Below are positions 1 through 7,587 of a stretch of DNA of 9,963 nucleotides, in pieces; position 1 is the stretch's first letter, and every line of letters begins with the position of its first letter. Source of the DNA: Gammaproteobacteria bacterium (GTDB taxonomy: Bacteria > Pseudomonadota > Gammaproteobacteria > SZUA-21); the NCBI GenBank assembly GCA_003233075.1, contig QIKQ01000081.1, positions 1-9,963 on the forward strand, written 5' to 3'. The notes below the pieces were generated by a model. That model searched no databases and was not told the origin of the DNA. It saw nothing but the letters and a program-made list of their open reading frames with translations. The position numbers and the translations under genes were made by a program.

Positions 1-89
1 TCGAAAGCGATATTATCGGTCACTTATTTTGTTTAGTGAATGCGACTATTAAACATCGAGATAAAAAAGTTAACGGGACAGCAGTGAAT

Positions 90-1154
90 ATGAAAATACT
101 TTTTGACATCAGTCATCCTGCGCATGTACACTTTTTTAAAAATGCAATAAATCGATTAAAAGCCGACAAACATGAGGTCGCGGTTACTAGCAGACATAAA
201 GAAATAGCAACTGATTTACTTGATGAATTGGCAATCGAACACACACCACTAAGTCGATTAAACAAGGGCGGATTGTTCAATTTGGGAAAGGAACTTATTC
301 AAAGAGATATTGCTTTATTCCGTTTTGTTGGTAAATTTAAACCCGACATTATGGCAGCGATCGGTGGAGTGAGTATCGCCCACGTTGGAAAAGTAAAACG
401 AATCCCATCGTTAGTCTTTTACGATACAGAAAATGCAAAACTACAAAATGCGATCACTTATCCATTTGCAGCCTGTGTCTTGGTGCCTGATTGTTATCAA
501 GCCTGGTTACCCAAACATCGTTTTGTGCGTTACAAGGGGTATCATGAATTAGCTTACCTACACCCAAATCATTTTAGCGCAAGTAAATCAGTCGCAACAG
601 ATAACGGATTAGACGCAAATAAAGATAACTTTTTTTTACGTCTTGTTTCCTGGCAGGCAAATCACGATGTTGGTGAAGCAGGCTGGTCACCTGATCTGAG
701 CGAAAAACTAGTTAAATATCTTGCAGCCAAGGGCAATGTCATCATCTCCTCGGAAGCGCCACTACCCGATTCATTAAAATCATATGCCTATAGCGGCAAT
801 GTGGCTGCCGTTCATCATTTAATGTCATTTTGTCGCCTCGTCGTTGGTGAAAGTGCTACCATGGCCTCAGAAGCAGCAGTATTAGGTGTACCCGCACTTT
901 ATATTGCAAATACAGGACGAGGTTACACAGACGAGCAAGAAAAAAAATATCAATTAGTGTTTAATGTGAAAAAGCTTGACTATCAATTGGTGACTAGCGC
1001 AATAGATCAAGCTCTTAAAAAAACGACAGCCGCCTATAAGACTATTGGAGATAAATTAATAAATGAGAATATCGATGTCAGCAATTTTATTGTCGATAGC
1101 TTGTTAACCTATCCGCAAGTTCTCAATCAATACCACGCAAAGAAAGCCAGCTAA
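90..1154 (+). CDS. DUF354 family GT-B-fold protein of a polysaccharide locus
   Basis: About 354 aa from the ATG at 90. The start FDISHPAHVHFF (residues 5-16), with its HPAHVHFF core, is the hallmark of the DUF354 family (Pfam PF04007). Members have a GT-B / UDP-GlcNAc-2-epimerase-like fold and often sit in surface-glycan clusters; no biochemical role is firmly established. A second family-like block, KGYHELAYLHP, lies at about 149-159. A C-terminal GESATMASEAAVLG block (about 253-266) resembles the nucleotide-sugar binding loop of GT-B enzymes. No signal peptide or membrane helix is seen, so it is probably cytosolic. The frame stays open upstream, with GTG codons at 36 and 84. ATG 90 is preferred because family members begin MKI-like and GGGA (75-78) gives a plausible ribosome site. 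The stop overlaps the next ATG (TAATG), indicating translational coupling. It may be a glycosyltransferase or a sugar-nucleotide enzyme; the family call is secure, the reaction is not. Confidence 0.85.
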   Translation: MKILFDISHPAHVHFFKNAINRLKADKHEVAVTSRHKEIATDLLDELAIEHTPLSRLNKGGLFNLGKELIQRDIALFRFVGKFKPDIMAAIGGVSIAHVGKVKRIPSLVFYDTENAKLQNAITYPFAACVLVPDCYQAWLPKHRFVRYKGYHELAYLHPNHFSASKSVATDNGLDANKDNFFLRLVSWQANHDVGEAGWSPDLSEKLVKYLAAKGNVIISSEAPLPDSLKSYAYSGNVAAVHHLMSFCRLVVGESATMASEAAVLGVPALYIANTGRGYTDEQEKKYQLVFNVKKLDYQLVTSAIDQALKKTTAAYKTIGDKLINENIDVSNFIVDSLLTYPQVLNQYHAKKAS

Positions 1155-3013
1155 TGTGTGGACTAACAGGCTGGTTTAGCCGAGCGCCCTTAGATAATCA
1201 AGATTACTCTCTATTAGAAAAAATGCGCGATACTATTTTACATCGCGGTCCTGACGGTCATGAAGCTTGGTTAGATACCCACGTAGCACTCGCTCATACT
1301 CGCTTAGCCATCATCGATCTAAATCAAGGGCAGCAACCTATGCATTCTCTTGATGGCACGACTGTTATTAGTTTTAACGGAGAAATTTATAATTACAAAG
1401 AGCTGCGCTATTCCTTAGTTCAAAAAGATTACCAATTCAAAACTCATTCCGATACTGAAGTCATTATCGCTCTATATCAGCAGTACGGCATTCAGGGTTT
1501 TAATCAACTTCGCGGAATGTATGCCTTTGCTCTTTGGGATAAAATAAAAAAAACGGGCTACCTAGTCCGCGATCCTATGGGCATTAAACCTCTGTTTTAT
1601 TTTCTAGACGACAATGAATTGATATTCGCCTCAGAAGCGAAAGCGATTCTTTGCAAACGCCAAGAATGTGCTGAGTTAAACCCAAAAAATTTACACTTAT
1701 TAATGAATTTTCGTTACTTGCCGAACAATTTGAGTTTATTTAGAAACGTCTACCAACTTAAGCCAGGGCAAATAATCACCTGGAGTTGTAAGTATGCTGC
1801 ACTTTTTGACCAAATTGAGCCGCAAGTTAACAACTCAAGCTATTCATCAACCTTGGCCGCACTGACTGACTCATTACAAGTACACACAACATCGGACGTA
1901 GAAATCGGCGCTTATTTATCCGGGGGAATAGATTCGGCGAGCTTGTGCGCTCTTAGCAAGCAAATTTATAAAAACAAAATAAAAACTTTCACCTTAGGCA
2001 TCGGCGATGATCCCAACGAATCAATTAATGCTCAACGCACTGCCGAACTATTAGGCCTAGAAAATATTCATCAGGCAATCGATTTTGATATACAATCACA
2101 GTTAGTTGCCATGGTTTGGCATTTAGAAACGCCTAAAATTAATTCCCTACAAATTGGCTTGCTCGCGCAACTCGCCGCAAAACATATCAAGGTGGTGTTA
2201 TCAGGTTTAGGTGCTGATGAATTATTTTGCGGTTATCGAATTCATAACTACTTATACCGCTGCCAAAAACTTAAAAAAGTGAGTCCCAAATTTCTAAACA
2301 AACTTTTGGCCGGATCAATCGCAGGCCTAATTAGAAATATCAGTCCTAGCCCATACTCTGAAGCTGAACGTGGTTTTTCAATCCTATCAAACTTAGGGAA
2401 TTGGCCAAAAGTATATGGTCTATTTCGTAATGTATGGGACAGCCCTAAACTACGACGCATTATCTATGGACCGCGCTTACTTGATGCATCATTAGATTCG
2501 GCTTTTGATGTAATTGAGGACGCTTGGCCATCTAAGCCTAATCCTCTCGCCGCCTGTCTTGAGTTCGAAAACTCACAAAAATTGGTCAATGATTTACTCT
2601 GGCAAGAAGATAGAATGAGCATGGCGCATGGGCTCGAAGTACGCGTTCCCTTTGTCGATACGCATCTAAAGTCCGCACTCGCCGGATACTCAACAGAAAT
2701 GCTTATGCCCAACGGTAAACTTAAATATCACCTTAAACAAAGTGTCAATTCTCTTTTAGCAAGTGAAATAATTAATAGGCCCAAAAGTGGATTCCAAATT
2801 GACGCGCCTAAGTTTTTCAACGATCATTTAAGACCACTGGCAAATCGTTACCTAAGTCACGAAATGCTGACTAAATTTGGTTTATTTAACCCTGTTTTTG
2901 TCCGCAAGGTGTTAAAATTAAAACCACACACACGCTTGAGATGGCACTATTTTATGTTATACCTAATGATGTTAAGTCATATTTGGATTGAACAATTTGA
3001 ACAAACTAAATAA
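1154..3013 (+). CDS. Asparagine-synthetase-like glutamine amidotransferase 1
   Basis: 619 aa with both AsnB domains. The N-terminal class II glutaminase has Cys2 directly after Met1 as nucleophile, RGPDG (31-35), RLAIIDL (50-56), NGEIYNY (75-81) and SDTEV (99-103). The C-terminal synthetase has the pyrophosphate loop SGGIDS (256-261), SGLGADELFCGY (350-361), DRMSMAHGLEVRVPFVD (486-502) and a conserved Lys in RPKSGF (542-547). Full-length AsnB chemistry is ATP-dependent activation of a carboxylate followed by amidation with ammonia from glutamine. In glycan loci such proteins are thought to amidate uronic acids (WbpS, WbtH), so the acceptor here may be a sugar carboxylate rather than aspartate; that is inference. 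Odd point: Leu352 sits where E. coli AsnB has the catalytically important Glu348. The start is fixed by the need for Cys2 and by the 1-bp overlap with the preceding stop. Confidence 0.93.
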   Translation: MCGLTGWFSRAPLDNQDYSLLEKMRDTILHRGPDGHEAWLDTHVALAHTRLAIIDLNQGQQPMHSLDGTTVISFNGEIYNYKELRYSLVQKDYQFKTHSDTEVIIALYQQYGIQGFNQLRGMYAFALWDKIKKTGYLVRDPMGIKPLFYFLDDNELIFASEAKAILCKRQECAELNPKNLHLLMNFRYLPNNLSLFRNVYQLKPGQIITWSCKYAALFDQIEPQVNNSSYSSTLAALTDSLQVHTTSDVEIGAYLSGGIDSASLCALSKQIYKNKIKTFTLGIGDDPNESINAQRTAELLGLENIHQAIDFDIQSQLVAMVWHLETPKINSLQIGLLAQLAAKHIKVVLSGLGADELFCGYRIHNYLYRCQKLKKVSPKFLNKLLAGSIAGLIRNISPSPYSEAERGFSILSNLGNWPKVYGLFRNVWDSPKLRRIIYGPRLLDASLDSAFDVIEDAWPSKPNPLAACLEFENSQKLVNDLLWQEDRMSMAHGLEVRVPFVDTHLKSALAGYSTEMLMPNGKLKYHLKQSVNSLLASEIINRPKSGFQIDAPKFFNDHLRPLANRYLSHEMLTKFGLFNPVFVRKVLKLKPHTRLRWHYFMLYLMMLSHIWIEQFEQTK

Positions 3014-4208
3014 AACAAACACGAACTCAGACGAAGACTTAAGTACCGCGAAAGTGGAACAAATATTAGATCAAGTCTACCGCTGGAGCAAAGCTCGTAA
3101 CTATCGTGGTTATAACAAACATGACGGCTTAAATAGTCCCATAGTGCGCTTGTTTATGGGCTGGACTAAATGGACACGCATAATCGCTATTCAATCGGTC
3201 ATGCGCTTTCCGGTTAATATACGCCCCTATATACTCGTTCGGAAATCAGCCAACCCAAAAGGCCTAGCCTTATTCGCCCAGGGTTTATTACATCGTTATC
3301 TAGATAAAAAAGACCCTAAATTACTTGCCGAGGCCGAAAAAATACTAGCAAAGCTGTATAAGCTCAAATCGCCTGGTCAGTGGGCAGGAGATTGCTGGGG
3401 TTATCACTATCCGTGGCAAGATTTGGGATTTTATGCCCGTAGCAAAACACCAAATGCAGTAGTCAGTTGTTTTGTCTGTGAAGCTTATTTAGATGCTTAT
3501 GAAATTACACACAAAACTGAATACCTCGATGTTGTTCGCAAAACAATTGATTTCTTTTTGAATGACTTAGTGCGACTTAAAGACACAGAAGATGAACTTT
3601 GCCTTTCTTATATGCCCCTGCAAATGACCATGCGAGTCATGGATGTCAGTATATTAATTGGCGCCGTCATCGCGCGCTTTAGTCAATTTGTACAAAACGA
3701 CGCGTACTTAGTCTATTCTACACGTCTAGTGCGCTATGTTAAAAACCAACAAAGTAAAGAAGGTGCATGGTATTACACAGACCCACCAGAAGACTCTCCC
3801 GTTAAAATTGATAATTATCACACTGGCTTTATCTTAGATGCACTGTATCGTTATATGCAATCAACTGATCACTGGGACTGGAAAAATCAATATGATCTAG
3901 GACTTAGTTTTTACGCAAATAACTTATTCAATGAAGACGGTTCGCCACGCTGGATGAGTCACCGTAATTATCCGCACGATATTCACGGCGCGGCTCAAGG
4001 TATCATTACATTTTCTAGACACTTACCCGAATACGGAACCCTTGTTAAAAAAATAATTAAATGGTCCATTGAAAATATGTACAACGAGAAAGGCCGCTTT
4101 TATTATCAAGCGAGACGAAGCCGCATCAAAAAGTTCACCCTAATGCGCTGGTGTAATGCATGGATGGCTCGCGCCTTATCGGAATGGCTTATTCGACAAA
4201 CCGATTAA
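2997..4208 (+). CDS. Probable alpha/alpha-barrel polysaccharide-biosynthesis protein, unknown reaction
   Basis: About 400 aa, soluble, no signal peptide. The body alternates amphipathic helices with short aromatic and His/Asp-rich motifs. Counting from a TTG at 2988, these are CWGYHYPWQD (136-145), GAWYYTD (259-265), DNYHTGFILDAL (275-286), YPHDIHGAAQGI (328-339) and MRWCNAWMARAL (386-397). This pattern suits a six-hairpin (alpha/alpha) toroid, a fold shared by glycan epimerases, lyases and glycosidases. Similar proteins occur in exopolysaccharide clusters, some under doubtful names such as delta-aminolevulinic acid dehydratase, which nothing here supports. The frame overlaps the end of amidotransferase 1. 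No ATG occurs in the first 56 codons, so the start is non-canonical: TTG 2988, TTG 2997 (GGA at 2985-2987 is well placed) or GTG 3054. Its position between two amidotransferases suggests it acts on the same glycan, perhaps epimerising or trimming uronic residues; that is speculation. Confidence 0.8.
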   Translation: MNKLNKTNTNSDEDLSTAKVEQILDQVYRWSKARNYRGYNKHDGLNSPIVRLFMGWTKWTRIIAIQSVMRFPVNIRPYILVRKSANPKGLALFAQGLLHRYLDKKDPKLLAEAEKILAKLYKLKSPGQWAGDCWGYHYPWQDLGFYARSKTPNAVVSCFVCEAYLDAYEITHKTEYLDVVRKTIDFFLNDLVRLKDTEDELCLSYMPLQMTMRVMDVSILIGAVIARFSQFVQNDAYLVYSTRLVRYVKNQQSKEGAWYYTDPPEDSPVKIDNYHTGFILDALYRYMQSTDHWDWKNQYDLGLSFYANNLFNEDGSPRWMSHRNYPHDIHGAAQGIITFSRHLPEYGTLVKKIIKWSIENMYNEKGRFYYQARRSRIKKFTLMRWCNAWMARALSEWLIRQTD

Positions 4209-4363
4209 TCTCTTGTGAGCATATTATTCCCCTTAAATGTCAAACTTAAGTGGTAAGAAACCAACGCTAGACTATAGTTAGCGAACAATACTAGAAAATT
4301 TTTAAATTCAGAAGCTGACTCACTAAAATCTTATAAACTCTACAAGTTAACAGGGCTAGCTAT
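4209..4363 (+). promoter_or_regulatory. 155-bp intergenic gap, possible promoter of the second gene pair
   Basis: This is the only sizeable gap in the five-gene run, so it is the natural place for a second promoter. Two TATA-like hexamers are visible, TATAGT (4273-4278) and TATAAA (4332-4337), each 5/6 to the sigma-70 -10 consensus, but neither has a good TTGACA-like partner at 16-18 bp. A small palindrome with CGCTA/TAGCG arms (4265-4283) encloses the first hexamer and could be an operator or chance. No U-tract follows it, so it is not an intrinsic terminator and read-through from upstream is possible. AGGG at 4352-4355 is a good ribosome site, 8 nt before ATG 4364. Confidence 0.3.
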
Positions 4364-6223
4364 ATGTGCGGAATTTGTGGTTTTGTTTTGAAAACTACGC
4401 ACTCAAAACAAGCATCACTTGACGATCTAAATGCAATGCTTAAGCGCCTTGAGTTTCGTGGCCCCGATGAAAGAGGCATTTTTGAAAACTCGCCCACTTA
4501 TCTAGGCATGCAGCGCTTATCTATCATCGATAGAGAAAATGGTAAACAACCCTTAATCGATGAAATTAGCGGTGTATCGCTCGTTTATAATGGAGAGTTA
4601 TATAACTACCTTGAACTTCGTAAAACACTCGAAAAACTGGGTCACCGCTTCCGTACCGACTCTGATACAGAAGTAATATTAAAAGCCTATCTGCAATACG
4701 ACTCAAAATGTGTAGATTATTTTAATGGCATGTATGCCTTTTGCCTTTGGGATCCGCGCATTAATTCGCTTTACATGGCTCGCGATCATTTAGGTCAAAA
4801 ACCATTCTATTACATTAACACGAATAAACTTTTTGCCTTTGCATCAGATATACGCAGCTTGCTCGCACACTCATTGATAAATGAAAAAATTAACCAGTCT
4901 CAAATTAAATCCTACCTACAAAATCGACACGTGCCTGGTCCAAATACTTTAGTAAGCTCAATCTATCAATTGCCTCCCGGACACCACGCTAATTACTCTG
5001 ACGCAAAAGGAATTAATCAAAGACCCTATTGGCAATTTCAATTCAAACCAAATACAAACTTACACTTAGATGAATTTAAAGACAAGTTTAATGCCCTCTG
5101 GCCTGAAGTTATAAAACGACACCTTGTAAGCGAAGTTCCGCTGGGTGGTTTCTTGAGTGGCGGCATTGACTCTTCATTAATAGCAATCGAGGCCGCCAAA
5201 CAAAGCTCTTCATTTAGTACTTTTTCAATTGGCTTTAAAGACAAAAATTTTGACGAGACAGCGTACGCACAACAAGTAGCAAATAAAATTGGCTGTCCGC
5301 ACACGGTTATTCAATTTGAAGACTCATTTGAAAATTTATTAAATGCTTGGTCAAGAGCATATGATCAACCACTGTCTGACCCCGCTGTCTTCCCTACTCT
5401 AAGCCTTGCCCGCGAAAGTCGCAAGCAGATCACGGTCGCCTTAGCCGGAGATGGAGCCGACGAATTATTTGCCGGCTACCAAAGATATTATTCGATGTTA
5501 ATCGCGAAAAATATTCGAAAAATTCCAGCACCATTGAGAGCATTATTAAGCTATTTATTTGCGATCAAAGCTAAACTATTTTTAAGTCATAGCGCGCCTC
5601 GTCGCTGGTTAACTGCAGTGAGTCGACGCCTAAAACTCATGCAAAATAACCCTGAATTAGAATATATGTCACAATTTCACCTATTTAATCATAATGAGTT
5701 GAAGCAAATATTAAAATCTCAATCTCCTCCGCTCACTTACGAAAATCAATTTACGCAAAACCATATTGTACACAATATGCTTCAACATGATGCTAATCAC
5801 TGGCTACCAGATCAAATGTTAGTAAAAACTGATCGCGCAACAATGGCCTATTCTTTGGAATTACGCCTACCCTTTTTAGATCGTCAAATGATCGAATTAG
5901 CAACTGAGCTACCTGTAAACTTGCTTATCAATAAATCGAAACTTAAATATGGGCTAAGACAAATCGCTTCACTTCATTTACCTAAGTCAATTAGCCTACG
6001 CGCCAAACACGGCTTTGCAGTGCCAATCGATAGCTGGATAAGAGAGGATTCGAGTTTTGTTCGCGACCTCTATGCTCAAGCCTGTGTGGAAAATCAAGAT
6101 ATCTTTAATCCTGGCATACTCAAAATATATTGGGATCAACATATTAAAAGAACACACAATCACGGTGAGAAATTACTAACACTACTGTTATTTTTTCTAT
6201 GGAGAAAAGAGCATCGTTTATAA
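4364..6223 (+). CDS. Asparagine-synthetase-like glutamine amidotransferase 2
   Basis: 619 aa, the same length as the upstream amidotransferase but clearly divergent in sequence. The glutaminase domain has Cys2, FRGPDERG (31-38; Phe where His or Arg is common), RLSIIDR (51-57), NGELYNY (76-82) and DSDTEV (99-104). The synthetase domain has SGGIDS (265-270), DQPLSDPAVFPT (334-345), AGDGADELFAGY (361-372), KTDRATMAYSLELRLPFLD (488-506) and RAKHGFAVP (546-554). Asp363 occupies the position of the key Glu348 of E. coli AsnB, so an acidic residue is kept. This pattern is like the amidotransferases of exopolysaccharide and exosortase-associated clusters. The expected reaction is ATP- and glutamine-dependent amidation of a carboxylate; the acceptor, perhaps a uronic acid or a sugar-linked amino acid, is unknown. 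Start ATG 4364 is fixed by Cys2 and an AGGG ribosome site. The stop abuts the next gene's ATG, so the two are coupled. Confidence 0.94.
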   Translation: MCGICGFVLKTTHSKQASLDDLNAMLKRLEFRGPDERGIFENSPTYLGMQRLSIIDRENGKQPLIDEISGVSLVYNGELYNYLELRKTLEKLGHRFRTDSDTEVILKAYLQYDSKCVDYFNGMYAFCLWDPRINSLYMARDHLGQKPFYYINTNKLFAFASDIRSLLAHSLINEKINQSQIKSYLQNRHVPGPNTLVSSIYQLPPGHHANYSDAKGINQRPYWQFQFKPNTNLHLDEFKDKFNALWPEVIKRHLVSEVPLGGFLSGGIDSSLIAIEAAKQSSSFSTFSIGFKDKNFDETAYAQQVANKIGCPHTVIQFEDSFENLLNAWSRAYDQPLSDPAVFPTLSLARESRKQITVALAGDGADELFAGYQRYYSMLIAKNIRKIPAPLRALLSYLFAIKAKLFLSHSAPRRWLTAVSRRLKLMQNNPELEYMSQFHLFNHNELKQILKSQSPPLTYENQFTQNHIVHNMLQHDANHWLPDQMLVKTDRATMAYSLELRLPFLDRQMIELATELPVNLLINKSKLKYGLRQIASLHLPKSISLRAKHGFAVPIDSWIREDSSFVRDLYAQACVENQDIFNPGILKIYWDQHIKRTHNHGEKLLTLLLFFLWRKEHRL

Positions 6224-7321
6224 ATGACTAATAAAATAAAAATTTGTGTATTAGCAGGAATGATTGATGAAAAACTAAAATCAAAAATTGCACCCTTGCA
6301 AAGCTCAAATCAAATTGGCGACATATTCTTAATTAGACGCACAGCTTTTAGTGGCAATAAAATTCATAACATTAATCCTCCAACAGCAATTCAAAAAATT
6401 AAAGTTCTTGCAGAAATTTACCGTTTCATGCTTTTATTTTGGGTTTTAATTAAACACAAACCAAAGCTTATTATTGCCTTTGGTACTATTCCTCACGGTA
6501 TTTATGCATCTTGGCTAGCTTATCTATTCAATATCCCCTGCATTCAACATGTCATGGGTAAAAATGACTTGCGTTTAACTTTTCCTAAGCAAAGCTTTCG
6601 CTGGCTTGCTCTTAAATGTGTTATGTCGGGCAAAGCAATTGCCGTGCGCGGCATGTCGGCATTAAGTTACCTAAGCAACAAAGGCGTGAATAATAGTATT
6701 CTGTTTACACCTCAAAATTTACACGACTTTAATCTATTTAAGCCTTTGCCTAACGTTGTAAAAGAATATGACCTAATTTATGTTGGACTTATCTCCGCTT
6801 ACAAACGTCTCGATCTGATGGTTGAAGTCATTGCTGAAATTAAAAAAAAATTGCCCAATATCAAATTATTGATTGTAGGTGACGGTCCCTTACGTTTTAA
6901 GATTGAACAACTCATTAAGCAACATAACTTAGAAAACAATATACAGCTGTATGGAAAATGCAAATTTAAAAAATTAGCTGTAGAATTAAATAAATCAAAA
7001 GCATTTATTATGACATCTCAAGGCGAAGGCTTGCCAATGGCAATGATTGAAGCTCTGAGCTGTGGTTTGCCAGTGATCGTCCCCGACGACGCTGATATCA
7101 CCCAGATCGCGATTGATAAAGTTAACGCCAGAGTAGTAAAACAATGGACTAAAAGTGATTTTTCTAATGCCTGCTTAAATGTACTAACCGACCCTGCGCA
7201 CTTGCAACTCCTATCACAAGGCGCTCTCAAAATTCGCAACGAAAAACGCGATGAATACAGCCTTAAATTCCAAACTGAACTTTGGGATCGTTATATAAAA
7301 CAATCCATCAAAAAATCATAA
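6224..7321 (+). CDS. GT4-like family glycosyltransferase
   Basis: 365 aa with a GT-B layout. The C-terminal Glycos_transf_1 domain (about 182-345) contains YVGLISAYKRLDLMVE (186-201), LLIVGDGPLRFKIE (215-228) and the retaining-GT signature EGLPMAMIEALSCGLPVIVPD, in which Glu268 and Glu276 form the E-x7-E pair that contacts the nucleotide-sugar donor. The N-terminal acceptor domain is divergent and lacks the usual glycine-rich loop, but shows AFGTIPHGIYASWL (85-98). It probably transfers a sugar from a nucleotide donor to a lipid-linked glycan at the cytosolic membrane face; donor and acceptor cannot be told. ATG directly follows the TAA of the preceding gene, with only GGAG about 19 nt away and AAGAG closer, so expression probably relies on coupling. 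The first third is notably AT-rich (about 30% G+C in a hand count of 6241-6420, against about 45% in 1261-1380). Confidence 0.9.
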   Translation: MTNKIKICVLAGMIDEKLKSKIAPLQSSNQIGDIFLIRRTAFSGNKIHNINPPTAIQKIKVLAEIYRFMLLFWVLIKHKPKLIIAFGTIPHGIYASWLAYLFNIPCIQHVMGKNDLRLTFPKQSFRWLALKCVMSGKAIAVRGMSALSYLSNKGVNNSILFTPQNLHDFNLFKPLPNVVKEYDLIYVGLISAYKRLDLMVEVIAEIKKKLPNIKLLIVGDGPLRFKIEQLIKQHNLENNIQLYGKCKFKKLAVELNKSKAFIMTSQGEGLPMAMIEALSCGLPVIVPDDADITQIAIDKVNARVVKQWTKSDFSNACLNVLTDPAHLQLLSQGALKIRNEKRDEYSLKFQTELWDRYIKQSIKKS

Positions 7322-7393
7322 TCGACCGAAATAAGACATGCCTTACTGCTGTCCCACAGTTAACCGCGTACTTAGTATAGGAAGGGCGATACT

Positions 7394-7490
7394 CAATATC
7401 TGCTGTAGCCCGGCTCTCGGCAACTGCTCCTGCGTTGCTCTACCTCCTGCATCCCTGCAGTCGTGAAGAGCCGGGCTACAGCAGATATTG
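7394..7490. repeat. Palindromic repeat: 24-bp perfect inverted repeat with 49-nt centre
   Basis: The left arm 7394-7417 and right arm 7467-7490 are exact reverse complements over 24 bp, and each contains GTAGCCCGG or its complement. The 49-nt centre (7418-7466) is C/T-rich on the plus strand, with CTGCA palindromes. It lies 72 bp after the glycosyltransferase stop. No T-run follows either arm, so it is not a classical intrinsic terminator, though a hairpin this strong could halt transcription or protect the mRNA end. It carries no ORF. It looks like a small non-autonomous palindromic (REP- or MITE-like) element; compare the element at 9459-9562, which shares its GTAGCCCG/CGGGCTAC termini. Confidence 0.85.
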
Positions 7491-7520
7491 TGGCTCAGGC
7501 ACCTTCGTTCTCATTTACCT

Positions 7521-7555
7521 TTGATAGTGTAATTTGTTAATAAATCGAATAAAAT
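7521..7555 (+). promoter_or_regulatory. Possible promoter for the helical-repeat gene
   Basis: TTGATA (7521-7526) matches the sigma-70 -35 box at 5 of 6 positions. With 18 bp spacing it pairs with TCGAAT (7545-7550, 4/6). A better -10-like TAAAAT (7550-7555) is too far from it. The stretch is AT-rich and lies just upstream of the candidate start codons at 7576-7591. It is weak evidence on its own, but a promoter is expected here because the strong palindrome upstream separates this gene from the polysaccharide genes. Confidence 0.3.
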
Positions 7556-7587
7556 AATCACTTACTTTTTTGTAATTGTTAGATTTT

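Noticed and set aside
1..52. Possible C-terminus of a gene preceding the DUF354 protein
   Set aside because: Two frames are open from the window edge, ending at 34-36 (tail SVTYFV) and 50-52 (tail LILFSECDY); with so few codons neither can be chosen or identified.
36..89. Upstream GTG 36 start for the DUF354 protein
   Set aside because: It adds a polar 18-residue stretch not typical of the family, whereas ATG 90 gives the expected MKILFDISHPAH start.
2248..2712. Minus-strand open frames inside amidotransferase 1
   Set aside because: They are antisense shadows of a clearly coding gene, with no recognisable product.
1154..3013. Calling either amidotransferase a true asparagine synthetase (asnB)
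   Set aside because: Both lie in a glycan gene cluster and differ at acceptor-side motifs, so a housekeeping gene symbol would overstate the evidence.
4265..4283. CGCTA/TAGCG palindrome as a terminator for the first gene group
   Set aside because: Only 5-bp arms with a 9-nt loop and no T-run after it; at most a weak operator-like site.
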